Below, in pieces: positions 8,930 through 17,486 of a stretch of DNA of 64,000 bases; within the stretch, counting starts at the first letter, position 1, and every line of letters begins with the position of its first letter. Where the stretch lies: NCBI RefSeq assembly GCF_003201205.1, contig NZ_QICN01000010.1:62001-126000 (forward strand). Direction: 5' to 3'. This DNA comes from Sinimarinibacterium flocculans (lineage in GTDB: Bacteria > Pseudomonadota > Gammaproteobacteria > Nevskiales > Nevskiaceae). The notes beneath the pieces are model-generated. The model was given only the letters and a program-made list of their open reading frames with translations. It made no database searches and was not told the DNA's origin. A program made the position numbers and the translations under genes.

Positions 8930-9868
8930 TCAGCCGCGCAGCCAGGCCTCGAAGGCGCCGCGGCTGTCGTACCGCGGCGTGTAGCCGAAGGCCGACTTCA
9001 GGCGGGCGTTGTCGAGCACCGGTCGGTAGGCCAGGAAGTCGACCTGCCCCGCGGTGTAACCGCTCAGGCGCAAGGCGTGGGCGATGCGCAGCGCACCGCG
9101 GAGTAGGCCCGGCGGCAGTTGCAGCATGGGCTTGTGCAGGCGCTCGGCGATCTCGGCGAGGCGCATCCAGCCGTCGCCGGCAACGTTGTAGGTGCCGGCG
9201 GCCCCGGTCGCCAGTCCGTGCGCGATCGCACCGGCGACATCGTCGAAGTGCACGAAACAGAAGGGGCTGTCGTGTCCGCGCAGCCCGAGGATGCGCCGGC
9301 CTTCGAACAGGGCGGTCACCGGCGTCGAACGGCCGGGTGCGAGCACCGTACACAGACGCAGGACCAGCCGCCGCGGGCCGTCGGCCTGTGCGGCGAGCCA
9401 ATGCTCGATTTCGGCCTTGTGCGCGGCATACGGAAAGTCCGGGTGCGGACGCAGCGGGAAATCCTCGGAAACCGGGACCGGCAGGTCCGGCGCATAGCCG
9501 TAGGCGGCGCCGCTCGAAGCGACGACGAACTGCCTCACGCCGGTTTCGACGCATGCGCGGTAGAGGCGCTGGGTGCCCCCGACCTCGAGGGCATGGATGC
9601 GGTCCGCATCGCGCCCGGCCTGCGCCGCCACCACCGCCGCGAGATGCACGACGTGCGTGATCCGGTGCTCGCGCAGCAGGCCGCTCCAGTCGGCATCCGC
9701 GAGGTCGGCGGCGACGAAGCGCTGCGCGCCGGGGTCGTCGGCCGGCCGTCGCAGGTCGCTGGCCACGACCTGCAATGACGGCTGCGCCTGCAGGCGGGCG
9801 CACAGTGCGCGGCCGACCAGCCCGGCAGCACCGGTGATCAGGACGGTCGGCGAAGCGAGATCGCTCAT
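8930..9868 (-). CDS. NAD-dependent epimerase/dehydratase (extended SDR)
   Basis: A 312-residue extended short-chain dehydrogenase/reductase. The NAD(P)-binding motif GAAGLVG is at residues 13-19, the active-site Ser region VASSGAAYGY at about 116-125, and the catalytic YxxxK at Tyr147/Lys151 (YAAHK). Such enzymes act on nucleotide sugars or related carbonyl substrates; the exact substrate is not evident. The ATG at 9868 lies 4 bases after the glycosyltransferase stop. A GTG at 9880 would make the two genes overlap instead. Its place last in the FecR/SPOR-glycosyltransferase-epimerase set suggests a glycan or glycolipid pathway. Confidence 0.85.
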   Translation of the reverse strand: MSDLASPTVLITGAAGLVGRALCARLQAQPSLQVVASDLRRPADDPGAQRFVAADLADADWSGLLREHRITHVVHLAAVVAAQAGRDADRIHALEVGGTQRLYRACVETGVRQFVVASSGAAYGYAPDLPVPVSEDFPLRPHPDFPYAAHKAEIEHWLAAQADGPRRLVLRLCTVLAPGRSTPVTALFEGRRILGLRGHDSPFCFVHFDDVAGAIAHGLATGAAGTYNVAGDGWMRLAEIAERLHKPMLQLPPGLLRGALRIAHALRLSGYTAGQVDFLAYRPVLDNARLKSAFGYTPRYDSRGAFEAWLRG

Positions 9869-9872
9869 GGCG

Positions 9873-10901
9873 TCATCCACGGTCGAGCAGGGAAGGGCCG
9901 GCGAGCAGGGCCGCCACGGCCGCCGCGCCGGCGAGTGCGTCGGTGCCGCGATGGGCGAGCAGCGGCGCGAGCAGGCGGTCGTAGCGGTGCAGCCAGCGGC
10001 CGTCGTCGTGGTGGCGCACCAGGTCGAGCAGCAGCGCCAGCTGCCAGGCGTTCTGCCGGATCAGCCGGCCGCAGGCCATCACCCCGCGCAGCCCGCGGCG
10101 CAGACCGGCGGCGCGCAGCTGGCGCAGGGCGGCCGCGCGAAACGGGGCGAGCCGCAGGCGCCGGGCGTCCTTCTGCGCGGCATAGGCGTGACCGGCCTCG
10201 GCGACGAAGCCGCCGAGCAGGCCGGCCTGCTCCATCGCCATCATCAGGGCCATCAGCGCGTAGCGTGGCGCGTGACCCTCGGCCTCGAAGCGCCGCGCGG
10301 AGGTGAGCAGGCGATGCGGCAGCAGCAGCCAGCGACCGTGCTCGAAGATGCGGGTGGCGATCCGCTGGTCTTCGAACAGCGCCAGAGACTCGTCGTAGCC
10401 GCCGAGGGCGGCGAAGTCGTCGCGGTGGATCAGCAGGCCCTGGTCGCCGTTGATGCTGTACGGACGGTTGGAGGCGCTCTTGGCTTCGAGCAGCGCGAAC
10501 AGCATGTCGTGACCGGCCTGTCCACGCGCAAAACGCAGCGCGAAGTGCCCGGCGGGCGGCGGTGAGGGTGTGTTCCGGCGTGCCGTCGCCACGGTGTCGA
10601 GGGCCTCGGCGAGCTGGTCCGGATCGGTGAACTGCGAATCGGCGTGCAGGAACAGCAGCCACGGGTGTGCCGCCGCGGCAGCGCCCGCGTTGAGCTGTCG
10701 GCCGCGCCCGCGGCCGCTGCGGACGATCCGCGCGCCGCGCCGCCGGGCAAGCGCGACGCTGTCGTCTGCGGAGCCGCCGTCGGCGATGACGCACTGCAGC
10801 GTGATGTCGCGCTGGCTGGCGAGGCTGTCGAACAGTGCCGGCAGCGTCAGCGCCTCATCCAGCGTCGGGACGACGACGCTGAGCTGCCGCAGGGGCCTCA
10901 C
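9873..10901 (-). CDS. Family 2 glycosyltransferase
   Basis: A 342-residue GT-A fold glycosyltransferase. It begins with the typical LSVVVPTLDEALTLPALFDSL strand-and-turn, then IADGGSADDSVALARRRGA, and a DxD-like HADSQF motif near residue 95. The N-terminal 230 residues resemble the rSAM-associated/TIGR04283-like group, while the C-terminal roughly 110 residues are an Arg/Leu-rich extension I cannot assign. The GTG at 10901 overlaps the upstream FecR/SPOR stop (GTGA) and immediately precedes the conserved N-terminus. No membrane helix is obvious. Acceptor and sugar donor are unknown. Confidence 0.82.
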   Translation of the reverse strand: MRPLRQLSVVVPTLDEALTLPALFDSLASQRDITLQCVIADGGSADDSVALARRRGARIVRSGRGRGRQLNAGAAAAAHPWLLFLHADSQFTDPDQLAEALDTVATARRNTPSPPPAGHFALRFARGQAGHDMLFALLEAKSASNRPYSINGDQGLLIHRDDFAALGGYDESLALFEDQRIATRIFEHGRWLLLPHRLLTSARRFEAEGHAPRYALMALMMAMEQAGLLGGFVAEAGHAYAAQKDARRLRLAPFRAAALRQLRAAGLRRGLRGVMACGRLIRQNAWQLALLLDLVRHHDDGRWLHRYDRLLAPLLAHRGTDALAGAAAVAALLAGPSLLDRG

Positions 10902-11893
10902 GGCAGCTGCGTGACCCAGGCACTGGACAGGCCGCGTCGCTTGCGGATCGCCGCGATGTCGTCGGCGGCGTCGGCCTTCTGCGGATAGCTGCCGCTGACG
11001 ACGCGCCAGGTCGTCGTGCCGTCGTCGCGCGCGGCCGCGATCACTGTGGCGTCGAGGCCGAGACCACGCAGTCGCGCCGCCTCGCCGTCGGCGCGGTCGC
11101 GCTCCGGCAGCGACGCCAGCACGATGGTCCACTGGCCGGCGCCGGCCGGCGGCGCGGGTGCCGGCTCGGCAGACGGCTCCGGGGCTGGGCGTTCGGGTAC
11201 CGGCGGCGGTGGCGGCTGCGGCGCCGGCGTGACCGTCGCCACCGTCGATGCGGCGGCTGCCGCCGCCGCTGCCAGTCGCGTGTCCGCGGTCGTGCGCAGC
11301 AGGCGCGGGGCCAGCGGCCCGGCCGCCGCGGCGTCCAGGTGCTGCAGGCCGCCGGCGGTGACGCGCAGGCAGGCGCCGGGTTCGTCCAGCCGCTGCGGGC
11401 CGGCGGGCGTCTGCATTTCCACCGCGCCGGCCACCAGGCAGACCTCGTCGAAGGCCGATGCACGCTCCATCCACACTTCGGCGCCGAACACGCGCATGCG
11501 CACGGCGCCGAGGTTGATGCGCAGGTCGGCCGGCGTCGTGCCGGCGGTACGGCTGCTCGCGCGCAGCGTGCCGGCCTCGTGCACCAGGCGCACCAGGTGC
11601 ATGCGCGCCGGCGGATCGACCGCCTCGATGCTGTGCAGCAGCACGCGGCTGTCGTCGCCGAGGGCGAAGCGGCCCACCGGTTCGAGCTGCAGCTCGACAC
11701 GGCCGGGGCGCGCCGTCTGGAGGCGCACGCCCGGTTCGATCGCGTCGGCCGGGCGCACGGGGTTGTAGATGCTGTCGCGCACGATCCCGACGTCGCCGGC
11801 CGTGGCACTGACCCCGAGTGCGGTGGCCGCCGCCGTGCCCGGCGCGAGGCACGCGAGCACGAGCATGGCCAAACCGGACTGACGAGCGTTCAT
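10898..11893 (-). CDS. Secreted FecR-domain protein with a C-terminal SPOR domain
   Basis: A 331-residue exported protein with four parts. Residues 1-22 are a signal peptide. A FecR-type beta domain (about 30-190) contains GVRLQTARPGRVELQLEPVGRFALGDDSRVLL-like repeats. A Pro-rich linker (about 225-262) joins this to a C-terminal SPOR domain (about 264-331, WTIVLASLPERDRADGEAAR onwards), which in other proteins binds denuded septal peptidoglycan. Unlike iron-sensing FecR it has no cytoplasmic anti-sigma part. The FecR-SPOR combination suggests a periplasmic, cell-wall-bound protein. The gene overlaps the glycosyltransferase GTG and diverges from the ATP-grasp ligase gene across a 193-base gap. 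Confidence 0.8.
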   Translation of the reverse strand: MNARQSGLAMLVLACLAPGTAAATALGVSATAGDVGIVRDSIYNPVRPADAIEPGVRLQTARPGRVELQLEPVGRFALGDDSRVLLHSIEAVDPPARMHLVRLVHEAGTLRASSRTAGTTPADLRINLGAVRMRVFGAEVWMERASAFDEVCLVAGAVEMQTPAGPQRLDEPGACLRVTAGGLQHLDAAAAGPLAPRLLRTTADTRLAAAAAAAASTVATVTPAPQPPPPPVPERPAPEPSAEPAPAPPAGAGQWTIVLASLPERDRADGEAARLRGLGLDATVIAAARDDGTTTWRVVSGSYPQKADAADDIAAIRKRRGLSSAWVTQLP

Positions 11894-11982
11894 CGGACCC
11901 TTCCCCCTTGGCAGCGTTGCCGGCGCAGTGCCAAGAGTAGGTGCAACGCGAGCAACTGTCAGCCACCGCGGCGAGCGCGCGC

Positions 11983-12012
11983 TTAGACTTTTGCGCGTCG
12001 CTTGCCTACGAT
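11983..12012 (+). promoter_or_regulatory. Possible promoter of the RimK-like/GNAT operon
   Basis: TTAGAC (11983-11988) and TACGAT (12007-12012) are spaced by 18 bases within the 193-base divergent gap, ending 74 bases before the ATP-grasp ligase start. They match sigma-70 elements moderately. Confidence 0.3.
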
Positions 12013-12086
12013 GCTCGCGCCCAGCCACCGCCCGCCATGCCCGACCCGCTTCCTGTCGATCCTCTGCCCGCGGCAACCCGTCCGAC

Positions 12087-13547
12087 ATGAGCGGCATCGT
12101 CGTCGTCGACCAGCGCGCCGACTGGCCGGTGGATATCCCCGGCATGGAGGTCGTGACCGCGTGGGACTACCTGACCCACGAGATGCACACCCGCGCGCGG
12201 CGGGTGCGCGTGTACAACCTGTGCCGCTCGTTCGCCTACCAGTCCACCGGGTACTACGTCTCGCTGCTGGCGGGCGCGCGCGGCCACAAGCCGCTGCCGG
12301 AAATCACGACGATCCAGGACCTCAAGCTCGCCGAGAGCCCGCGCATCGTCAACGAGGAGATCGAGGAACTGATGCAGCGCTCGCTGGCGCGCATCGGCTC
12401 GAGCGAGTACGTCCTCAACATCTATTTCGGGCGCAGCCTGGCCAAGCGCCACGAGCGGCTCGCCAGCTTCCTGTTCAACCAGTTTCCCGCACCGTTGCTG
12501 CAGGCGACCTTCGTCTACAAGGGCGACGAGTGGCGCGTGGAGTGGGTCGGTCCGATCGCGCTGGGCGAGGTGCCGGCCGCGCACCACGAATTCCTGTACG
12601 AGGCGGCGCGGGACTACTTCGAGCGCAAGCGCAGCCCGCGCGTGCGCCGCGAATCGGCGCGATATGACCTGGCGATCCTGGTCAACGAGGACGAAAAGGA
12701 GCCGCCGTCGAACGCGCGCGCGCTCAAGCTGTTCGAGAAGGCCGCCGAGGACCTGGGCTTCGACGTCGAGTTCATCGACAAGAGCGACTACGGCCACGTG
12801 GCCGAGTTCGACGCCCTGTTCATCCGCGAGACCACCGCGGTCAATCACCACACCTACCGTTTCGCGCGCCGCGCCGCGCGCGAGGGACTGGTCGTCGTCG
12901 ACGATCCACTGTCGATCCTGCGCGCCGCCAACAAGGTGTTTCTCGCGCAGCTGATGGAACGGCACCGGATTCCGCAGCCGAAGTCCATGCTGATCCACTC
13001 GCGCAACCTCAAGCAGGTGGCCGAGACGCTGGGCTTCCCGTGCGTGCTCAAGCAGCCGGACTCGCAGTTCTCCAGGGGTGTGATCAAGGTCGAGTCGGCG
13101 GCCGAACTCAAGCGCAAGGCCAGCGACATGCTCGAGCGCTCGGACCTGATCATCGGCCAGGGTTTCGAGCCGACCGAGTACGACTGGCGGGTCGGCGTGC
13201 TGGACGGTCAGCCGCTGTACGCCTGCCGCTACTTCATGGCCAAGGATCACTGGCAGGTGGTCAAGCGGGCCGGCAACGGTGCCAAGGTCGAGGGCAATCA
13301 CGAGACGCTGGCGATCGAGGATGCACCGCCGCAGGTGGTGAGCATCGCGGTCCAGGCGGCGCGCGCGGTCGGCAGCGGCCTTTATGGCGTCGATCTCAAG
13401 CAGTTCGGCAAGGTCGCCAAGGTCATCGAGGTCAACGACAACCCGAACATCGATCATGGGGTCGAGGACCTGGTGCTCAAGGACGCGCTCTACCGCCGCA
13501 TCATGGAGTACTTCATCCGGCGCCTCGAGGCGCGCACGCGCACGTGA
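12087..13547 (+). CDS. RimK-like ATP-grasp ligase with N-terminal RLAN domain
   Basis: A 486-residue protein. The N-terminal part (about 1-185) matches the RimK-like ATP-grasp N-terminal (RLAN) domain. The C-terminal part (about 190-480) is an ATP-grasp amino-acid ligase with FIRETTAVNHHTYRFARRA, the ATP-binding VLKQPDSQFSRGVIKV, and the Mg-binding VIEVNDNPNIDHG. Known RimK relatives add glutamate or another amino acid to a protein or small peptide through an acyl-phosphate; the substrate of the RLAN class is not established to my knowledge. The start at 12087 follows the promoter-like region. The gene ends in a GTGA overlap with the acetyltransferase, so the two products are probably made together. 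Confidence 0.88.
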   Translation: MSGIVVVDQRADWPVDIPGMEVVTAWDYLTHEMHTRARRVRVYNLCRSFAYQSTGYYVSLLAGARGHKPLPEITTIQDLKLAESPRIVNEEIEELMQRSLARIGSSEYVLNIYFGRSLAKRHERLASFLFNQFPAPLLQATFVYKGDEWRVEWVGPIALGEVPAAHHEFLYEAARDYFERKRSPRVRRESARYDLAILVNEDEKEPPSNARALKLFEKAAEDLGFDVEFIDKSDYGHVAEFDALFIRETTAVNHHTYRFARRAAREGLVVVDDPLSILRAANKVFLAQLMERHRIPQPKSMLIHSRNLKQVAETLGFPCVLKQPDSQFSRGVIKVESAAELKRKASDMLERSDLIIGQGFEPTEYDWRVGVLDGQPLYACRYFMAKDHWQVVKRAGNGAKVEGNHETLAIEDAPPQVVSIAVQAARAVGSGLYGVDLKQFGKVAKVIEVNDNPNIDHGVEDLVLKDALYRRIMEYFIRRLEARTRT

Positions 13548-14014
13548 GCGCAGCGGCTTCGCAAGTGCGTGTGCGGGCCGCACGCGCCGGCGACGCTGCC
13601 GGCATTCTCGCGCTCGAACGGAGTTTCCCCGGCGATCGCATGAGCGTGCGCAGCGTGCGGCATTTCCTGCGCGTGCCGACGGCGAGCGTGCGCGTCGCCG
13701 TCGCCGGCGGCAACATCGCCGGCGCCGTCATCCTGTTGCTGCGGCGCAACAGCCGCTGGGCGCGCATCTACTCGGTGGCGGTCGATCCGGACTATCGCGG
13801 ACAGGGCATCGGCCGTCGCCTGATCGTTGCCGCAGAAGCCGACGCGCGGCAACGCGGCTGCTGCGGCGTCGCGCTCGAAGTGCGGGAAGACAACGTGGCG
13901 GCACGGACGCTTTACGACGGTCTGGGCTATCGCATCGATGCCGTTCTGCCGGACTATTATGAGGACGGCGCACCGGGTATCCGCCTGCGCAAGCCGTTCA
14001 GCGCTCTGGTCTGA
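13544..14014 (+). CDS. GNAT family N-acetyltransferase coupled to the ATP-grasp ligase
   Basis: A 156-residue single-domain GNAT protein. Motif A is VAVDPDYRGQGIGRRLI, with the acetyl-CoA pyrophosphate-binding RGQGIG at 85-90. Motif B is ALEVREDNVAARTLYDGLGY, followed by the DYYEDGAPGIRLRK tail typical of RimI-like enzymes. The GTG start overlaps the ligase stop in a GTGA. In related bacteria the equivalent GNAT is often fused to a C39/papain-like peptidase domain; here that domain is absent. It probably acetylates the product or peptide substrate of the ligase, inferred from coupling. Confidence 0.87.
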   Translation: MSAAASQVRVRAARAGDAAGILALERSFPGDRMSVRSVRHFLRVPTASVRVAVAGGNIAGAVILLLRRNSRWARIYSVAVDPDYRGQGIGRRLIVAAEADARQRGCCGVALEVREDNVAARTLYDGLGYRIDAVLPDYYEDGAPGIRLRKPFSALV

Positions 14015-14080
14015 AATTACCGCTAGATGGACATTCCAAACTGCTCTATCGTAAGCAGGCTTATCTGAGGAGAGAGAACA

Positions 14081-15433
14081 ATGAAACGTGCTTCGCACGT
14101 CGCGGCGGCCCTGATGTTCGCGACCCTTCCGCTGGCCGCCAAGGTTTCCCAGGAGGAAGCGGACAAGCTCAAGACCACACTCACGCCGATGGGCGCGGAG
14201 CGTGGCGCCAATGCCGACGGCACGATCCCGGCCTGGGAGGGCGGCCTGACGACGGCGCCGCCGTGCTACAAGGGCAAGAAGCATCGCTACTGCGATCCGT
14301 TCCCGGACGACAAGCCGCTGTTCACGATCACGGCGCAGAACTACAAGGAACACGCCGACAAGCTCAGCGCCGGCCAGAAGGCCATGTTCGAGCAGTACCC
14401 GGGCACCTACAAGATGAAGGTGTATCCGACGCGGCGCACCGCGGGGTACGCGGATTTCGTCTACGAGGCCACCTACAAGAACGCGCTCAACGCCGAGCTG
14501 ATCAGCGAGGGCGAGGGCCTGTCCAACGCGTCGGTCAGCGTGCCGTTCCCGATTCCCAAGTCCGGCAAGGAGCCGGTTTGGAATCACAAGGTGCGTTTCC
14601 GCGGCGTCGGCACCACGCGCTGGAACGTCCAGGCCGCGGTGACCACGGGCGGCGACTACAACCTCGTGAAGATCACCGAGGACATCAAGTTCCACTACAA
14701 CAACCCGGAAGTCGGTCCGGACGAGATCGACAACGTCCTGATCTACTTCCTGCAGATCGTGCGTGACCCGGCACGCTTGGCCGGCACGATCACGCTGGTC
14801 CACGAGACCATGGACCAGGTCACCGAGCCGCGTCGCGCCTGGCAGTACAACCCGGGCCAGCGTCGCCTGCGTCGCGCACCGAACGTCGGCTACGACAACC
14901 CGGGCACCGCCGCCGACGGTCTGCGCACCAACGACCAGCTCGATCTGTTCAACGGCGCGACCGACCGCTACACGTGGAAGATCGTCGGCAAGAAGGAGGT
15001 GTACATCCCGTACAACTCCTACGACATGTCGGGAGAGAAGTACAAGTATTCGGACATCCTGCAGAAGGGTCACATCAATCCCGAGCTGCCGCGCTACGAG
15101 CTGCATCGCGTATGGGTGGTCGAGGGTGAGGTGAAGCCGACGACCTCGCACATCTACGCCAAGCGTCGTTTCTACATCGACGAGGACAGCTGGCAGATCG
15201 CGCTGGTCGACATCTACGACCGTCGCGGCGCGCTGTGGCGCTGGCAGGAAGGCCATTCGCTGCAGGCGTATGCCGAGCCGTTCTACTCGCCGGCGATGGG
15301 CACGGTCTACGACCTGCAGAGCGGCCGCTACCTTGCGCTGGAGTTCAGCAACGAGGAGCCGGAAGCCTACGTCAAGGACTTCCCGATCCAGTACTTCGAT
15401 CCGTCCAACGTGCAGAAGCAGGCCACGAAGTAG
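14081..15433 (+). CDS. DUF1329 family envelope protein
   Basis: A 450-residue exported protein. A signal peptide (about residues 1-20, cleaved near PLAAKVSQ) is followed by the typical DUF1329 start (TPMGAERGANADGTIPAWEGG). The long beta-rich body contains YKVYPTRRTAGY-like and RRAPNVGYDNPGTA segments, the acidic SYDMSGEKYKYSDILQKGHI, and RRFYIDEDSWQIALVDIYDRRG near the end. The fold is thought to be LolA/LolB-like, suggesting lipid or lipoprotein handling in the outer membrane. No companion DUF1302 gene is present here. A strong ribosome-binding site (GAGGAGAGAG) precedes ATG 14081. The gap upstream is less GC-rich than its surroundings, consistent with its own promoter. Confidence 0.87.
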   Translation: MKRASHVAAALMFATLPLAAKVSQEEADKLKTTLTPMGAERGANADGTIPAWEGGLTTAPPCYKGKKHRYCDPFPDDKPLFTITAQNYKEHADKLSAGQKAMFEQYPGTYKMKVYPTRRTAGYADFVYEATYKNALNAELISEGEGLSNASVSVPFPIPKSGKEPVWNHKVRFRGVGTTRWNVQAAVTTGGDYNLVKITEDIKFHYNNPEVGPDEIDNVLIYFLQIVRDPARLAGTITLVHETMDQVTEPRRAWQYNPGQRRLRRAPNVGYDNPGTAADGLRTNDQLDLFNGATDRYTWKIVGKKEVYIPYNSYDMSGEKYKYSDILQKGHINPELPRYELHRVWVVEGEVKPTTSHIYAKRRFYIDEDSWQIALVDIYDRRGALWRWQEGHSLQAYAEPFYSPAMGTVYDLQSGRYLALEFSNEEPEAYVKDFPIQYFDPSNVQKQATK

Positions 15434-15451
15434 GACATCGATCCGCTGTGC

Positions 15452-15484
15452 GAAGAAGGGGCGCCCATGCGGCGCCCCTTCTTC
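15452..15484. terminator. Bidirectional terminator between convergent genes
   Basis: A perfect 14-base inverted repeat GAAGAAGGGGCGCC / GGCGCCCCTTCTTC with a 5-base loop, lying between the DUF1329 stop (15433) and the convergent DUF3080 stop (15488). It lacks a long T-run, but its symmetric purine/pyrimidine arms suit both directions. Confidence 0.8.
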
Positions 15485-15487
15485 GTT

Positions 15488-16564
15488 TCACGGCTCCCGT
15501 GTGTCAGTGCCCGGCATCAGCGCGCACTGGCGCAGCACGCGCTGCCAGGCCTCGACGTGGCGGACCCGGGCGGCGCTCCAGCGCTGCCACAGCGAGTCCG
15601 GGCCGTCGCCGAGGGCGCGGCCGCGGAAGCGTTCGAAGGCTGGCGGCCAGGCGACACGCTGGCTGTCCAGCAGACGGGCATGGGCGTCCAGCCACGCGCG
15701 GCCGCCCCGCTGGACCTCGGCGAAGTAGGGCTGCACCTTGCCCGCGTAGTAGCGGTTGAAGACGCGATGCAGCACGCGCCCCCTGGGGGTGGGCCGGTTC
15801 TGGGGGCAGACCGCCGCGGCCGCGGCGTGCTCGAGCGCCGTGGAGGTGGCATCGAGCTCGCCGGTCAGCAGCGCGAGGCTGCGCAGCAGTCCGCCACCGT
15901 AGCGCGACTGGGCGAGCTGCTCCAGCGCCCGCTCCAGCGGCGCCAATGCAAGGCCGTCGGCCGGGGCATCGAGCAGCGCGGACAACCCCTGGAGGTGATC
16001 GAGTGCTGCCAGCGCGGCCTGGCGTCGCCCCGGTGCTTCCGGCGGCAGCGGCGGTGCCGCGGGCGAGAACGCCTGCTCGAACTCGGGGCTGTCGTAGCTC
16101 AGTGCCCACCAGACGGCCGGCAGCACGTCGCGCTTGGCGGCGTCGATCTCTTCGAGCCGTTCGAGAAACTCCCGCTGTTCCTCGTCGGCGGGTTCCTGTC
16201 GCCCGAGCCGCGCGCGACAGCGATCGAGTCGCAGGCGGAAACGCAGTTCGTAGTCGAAGCGGCTGGTCGCCGGCCAGTAGCGACCGAGGATGCTGTTGCG
16301 TTCGGAAACGAGATGATCGAGTTCGCAGTCCGGCAGGTCGAACAGCAGCTCCCACACGCTGCCGCGCACCTCGGGAATCGCCACCGCGCGATCCCGGTGC
16401 GACGGGTACGCCGGCACATCCGGATAGACGGGATTCCCGACGTCCGCTCCGGCGGCCCGCTGCACGCGGGCGCGATAGTCGGCCAGCAGGTCGTCGGCCT
16501 GCGGCGCGCAGCCGCAGGCGAGCAGGGCGATGATCGGCGGCAGGAGTCGGCGCGCGGCGTCCAC
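15488..16564 (-). CDS. DUF3080 family lipoprotein
   Basis: A 358-residue predicted lipoprotein. From the GTG at 16564 the protein starts VDAARRLLPPIIALLAC with lipobox LLAC, the acylated Cys at about residue 17. A body typical of the gammaproteobacterial DUF3080 family follows: LLADYRARVQ, IPEVRGSVWELLFDLPDCELDHLVSERNSILGRY-type blocks, YELRFRLRLDRC, LPAVWWALSYDSPEFEQAF, and the Cys/Asn-containing VCPQNRPTPRGRVL. Function is unknown. A TTG 36 bases upstream would give an unusual N-terminal extension before the signal peptide and is disfavoured. It sits downstream of the FKBP gene on the same strand but beyond that gene's terminator. Confidence 0.8.
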   Translation of the reverse strand: MDAARRLLPPIIALLACGCAPQADDLLADYRARVQRAAGADVGNPVYPDVPAYPSHRDRAVAIPEVRGSVWELLFDLPDCELDHLVSERNSILGRYWPATSRFDYELRFRLRLDRCRARLGRQEPADEEQREFLERLEEIDAAKRDVLPAVWWALSYDSPEFEQAFSPAAPPLPPEAPGRRQAALAALDHLQGLSALLDAPADGLALAPLERALEQLAQSRYGGGLLRSLALLTGELDATSTALEHAAAAAVCPQNRPTPRGRVLHRVFNRYYAGKVQPYFAEVQRGGRAWLDAHARLLDSQRVAWPPAFERFRGRALGDGPDSLWQRWSAARVRHVEAWQRVLRQCALMPGTDTREP

Positions 16565-16602
16565 GCCGGCATTATCGACGGACGCCTGGGGCCGACCCAA
16601 CG

Positions 16603-16631
16603 AAAAACGGCGGCCGCAGGGCGGCCGCCGT
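16603..16631 (-). terminator. Intrinsic terminator of the FKBP isomerase gene
   Basis: Read on the minus strand, an 11-base perfect stem ACGGCGGCCGC / GCGGCCGCCGT with a 3-base loop is followed by five T residues, 22 bases after the stop of the isomerase gene. Confidence 0.92.
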
Positions 16632-16652
16632 CCGGAGCACCGCGAGGCGCTC

Positions 16653-17390
16653 TTACTTCTTGGCTTCGTCCTTCTCGATCGAGATCAGCTCGACCTCGAA
16701 CACCAGCGTCTCGTTGGGGCCGATCTTGACGCCGGCGCCACGCTCGCCGTAGGCGAGCTTCGAGGGAATGACGAACTTGTACTTCGAACCCGGCGTCATC
16801 AGCTGCACGCCCTCGGTCCAGCCCGGAATCACGTTCGACAGCGGGAAGGTCACCGGCTGGCCGCGGGCGTAGGAGCTGTCGAACTCCTCGCCGTTGATCA
16901 GCGTGCCCTTGTAATGCACGGTCACGCGGTCCTCGGCGGTCGGCTTCTCGCCCTTGCCCTCGGTGAGCACCTCGTACTGCAGGCCGGACTCGGTGGTCTT
17001 CACGCCCTCGCGCTTGGCGTTCTCGGCGAGGAAGGCCTCGCCCTCCTGCTGTGCCTTGGCGGCCTGCTCGGCACGCTCGGCCTGCTGGCGCTCCTGCATC
17101 TTCCGGGCGACGCTGTTCTTGATCTCTTCGCGCGCGGCGTCGTCGAGCTTGGGCGTGGTACCGGCGAAGGCATCGTCGAGACCGGCCTTGAGCGCGGCGA
17201 TGTCGACGTCGCCCTTGACCGGCTGCAGCGACTTGCCGAGATCGACGCCGATGGCGTAGCCGAACTTCTGGGCATCGGTGTCGAGCGACGCCGGCGCGGC
17301 GGCATCGGCGGCACCCTGCTCCTGCTGTGCACAGGCGGCAAGCGCCGCGAGCGCAAGCGCGGCGGCCGTCAATCGAAAGGCTTTGTTCAT
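16653..17390 (-). CDS. FKBP-type peptidyl-prolyl isomerase lipoprotein (FkpA/Mip-like)
   Basis: A 245-residue periplasmic chaperone/isomerase. The N-terminal lipobox LAAC (17-20) gives a lipoprotein anchor. An alpha-helical FKBP_N dimerisation region (about 35-130, FGYAIGVDLGKSLQ ... KAQQEGEAFLAENAKREGV) leads to a C-terminal FKBP domain (about 135-240) with TVHYKGTLINGEEFDSSYARG, VIPGWTEGVQLM and SKLAYGERGAG. The architecture matches FkpA and Mip, which assist folding of envelope proteins. It ends with a Lys-rich tail. Transcribed alone, with its own intrinsic terminator. Confidence 0.93.
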   Translation of the reverse strand: MNKAFRLTAAALALAALAACAQQEQGAADAAAPASLDTDAQKFGYAIGVDLGKSLQPVKGDVDIAALKAGLDDAFAGTTPKLDDAAREEIKNSVARKMQERQQAERAEQAAKAQQEGEAFLAENAKREGVKTTESGLQYEVLTEGKGEKPTAEDRVTVHYKGTLINGEEFDSSYARGQPVTFPLSNVIPGWTEGVQLMTPGSKYKFVIPSKLAYGERGAGVKIGPNETLVFEVELISIEKDEAKK

Positions 17391-17486
17391 GTTTCCCCGC
17401 AGATACGAAAAAAGGGGCGTAACGGCCCCAGGCGTTCCGGATTATAGCGCGCGGCCCATGACACGCGACCCGCGACACCGGGGGAT

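Noticed and set aside
13490-15256. A 588-codon minus-strand frame antisense to the DUF1329 and GNAT genes
   Set aside because: Composition typical of a shadow frame (Arg, Val, Asp, His rich) with no motif. The plus-strand genes are well supported.
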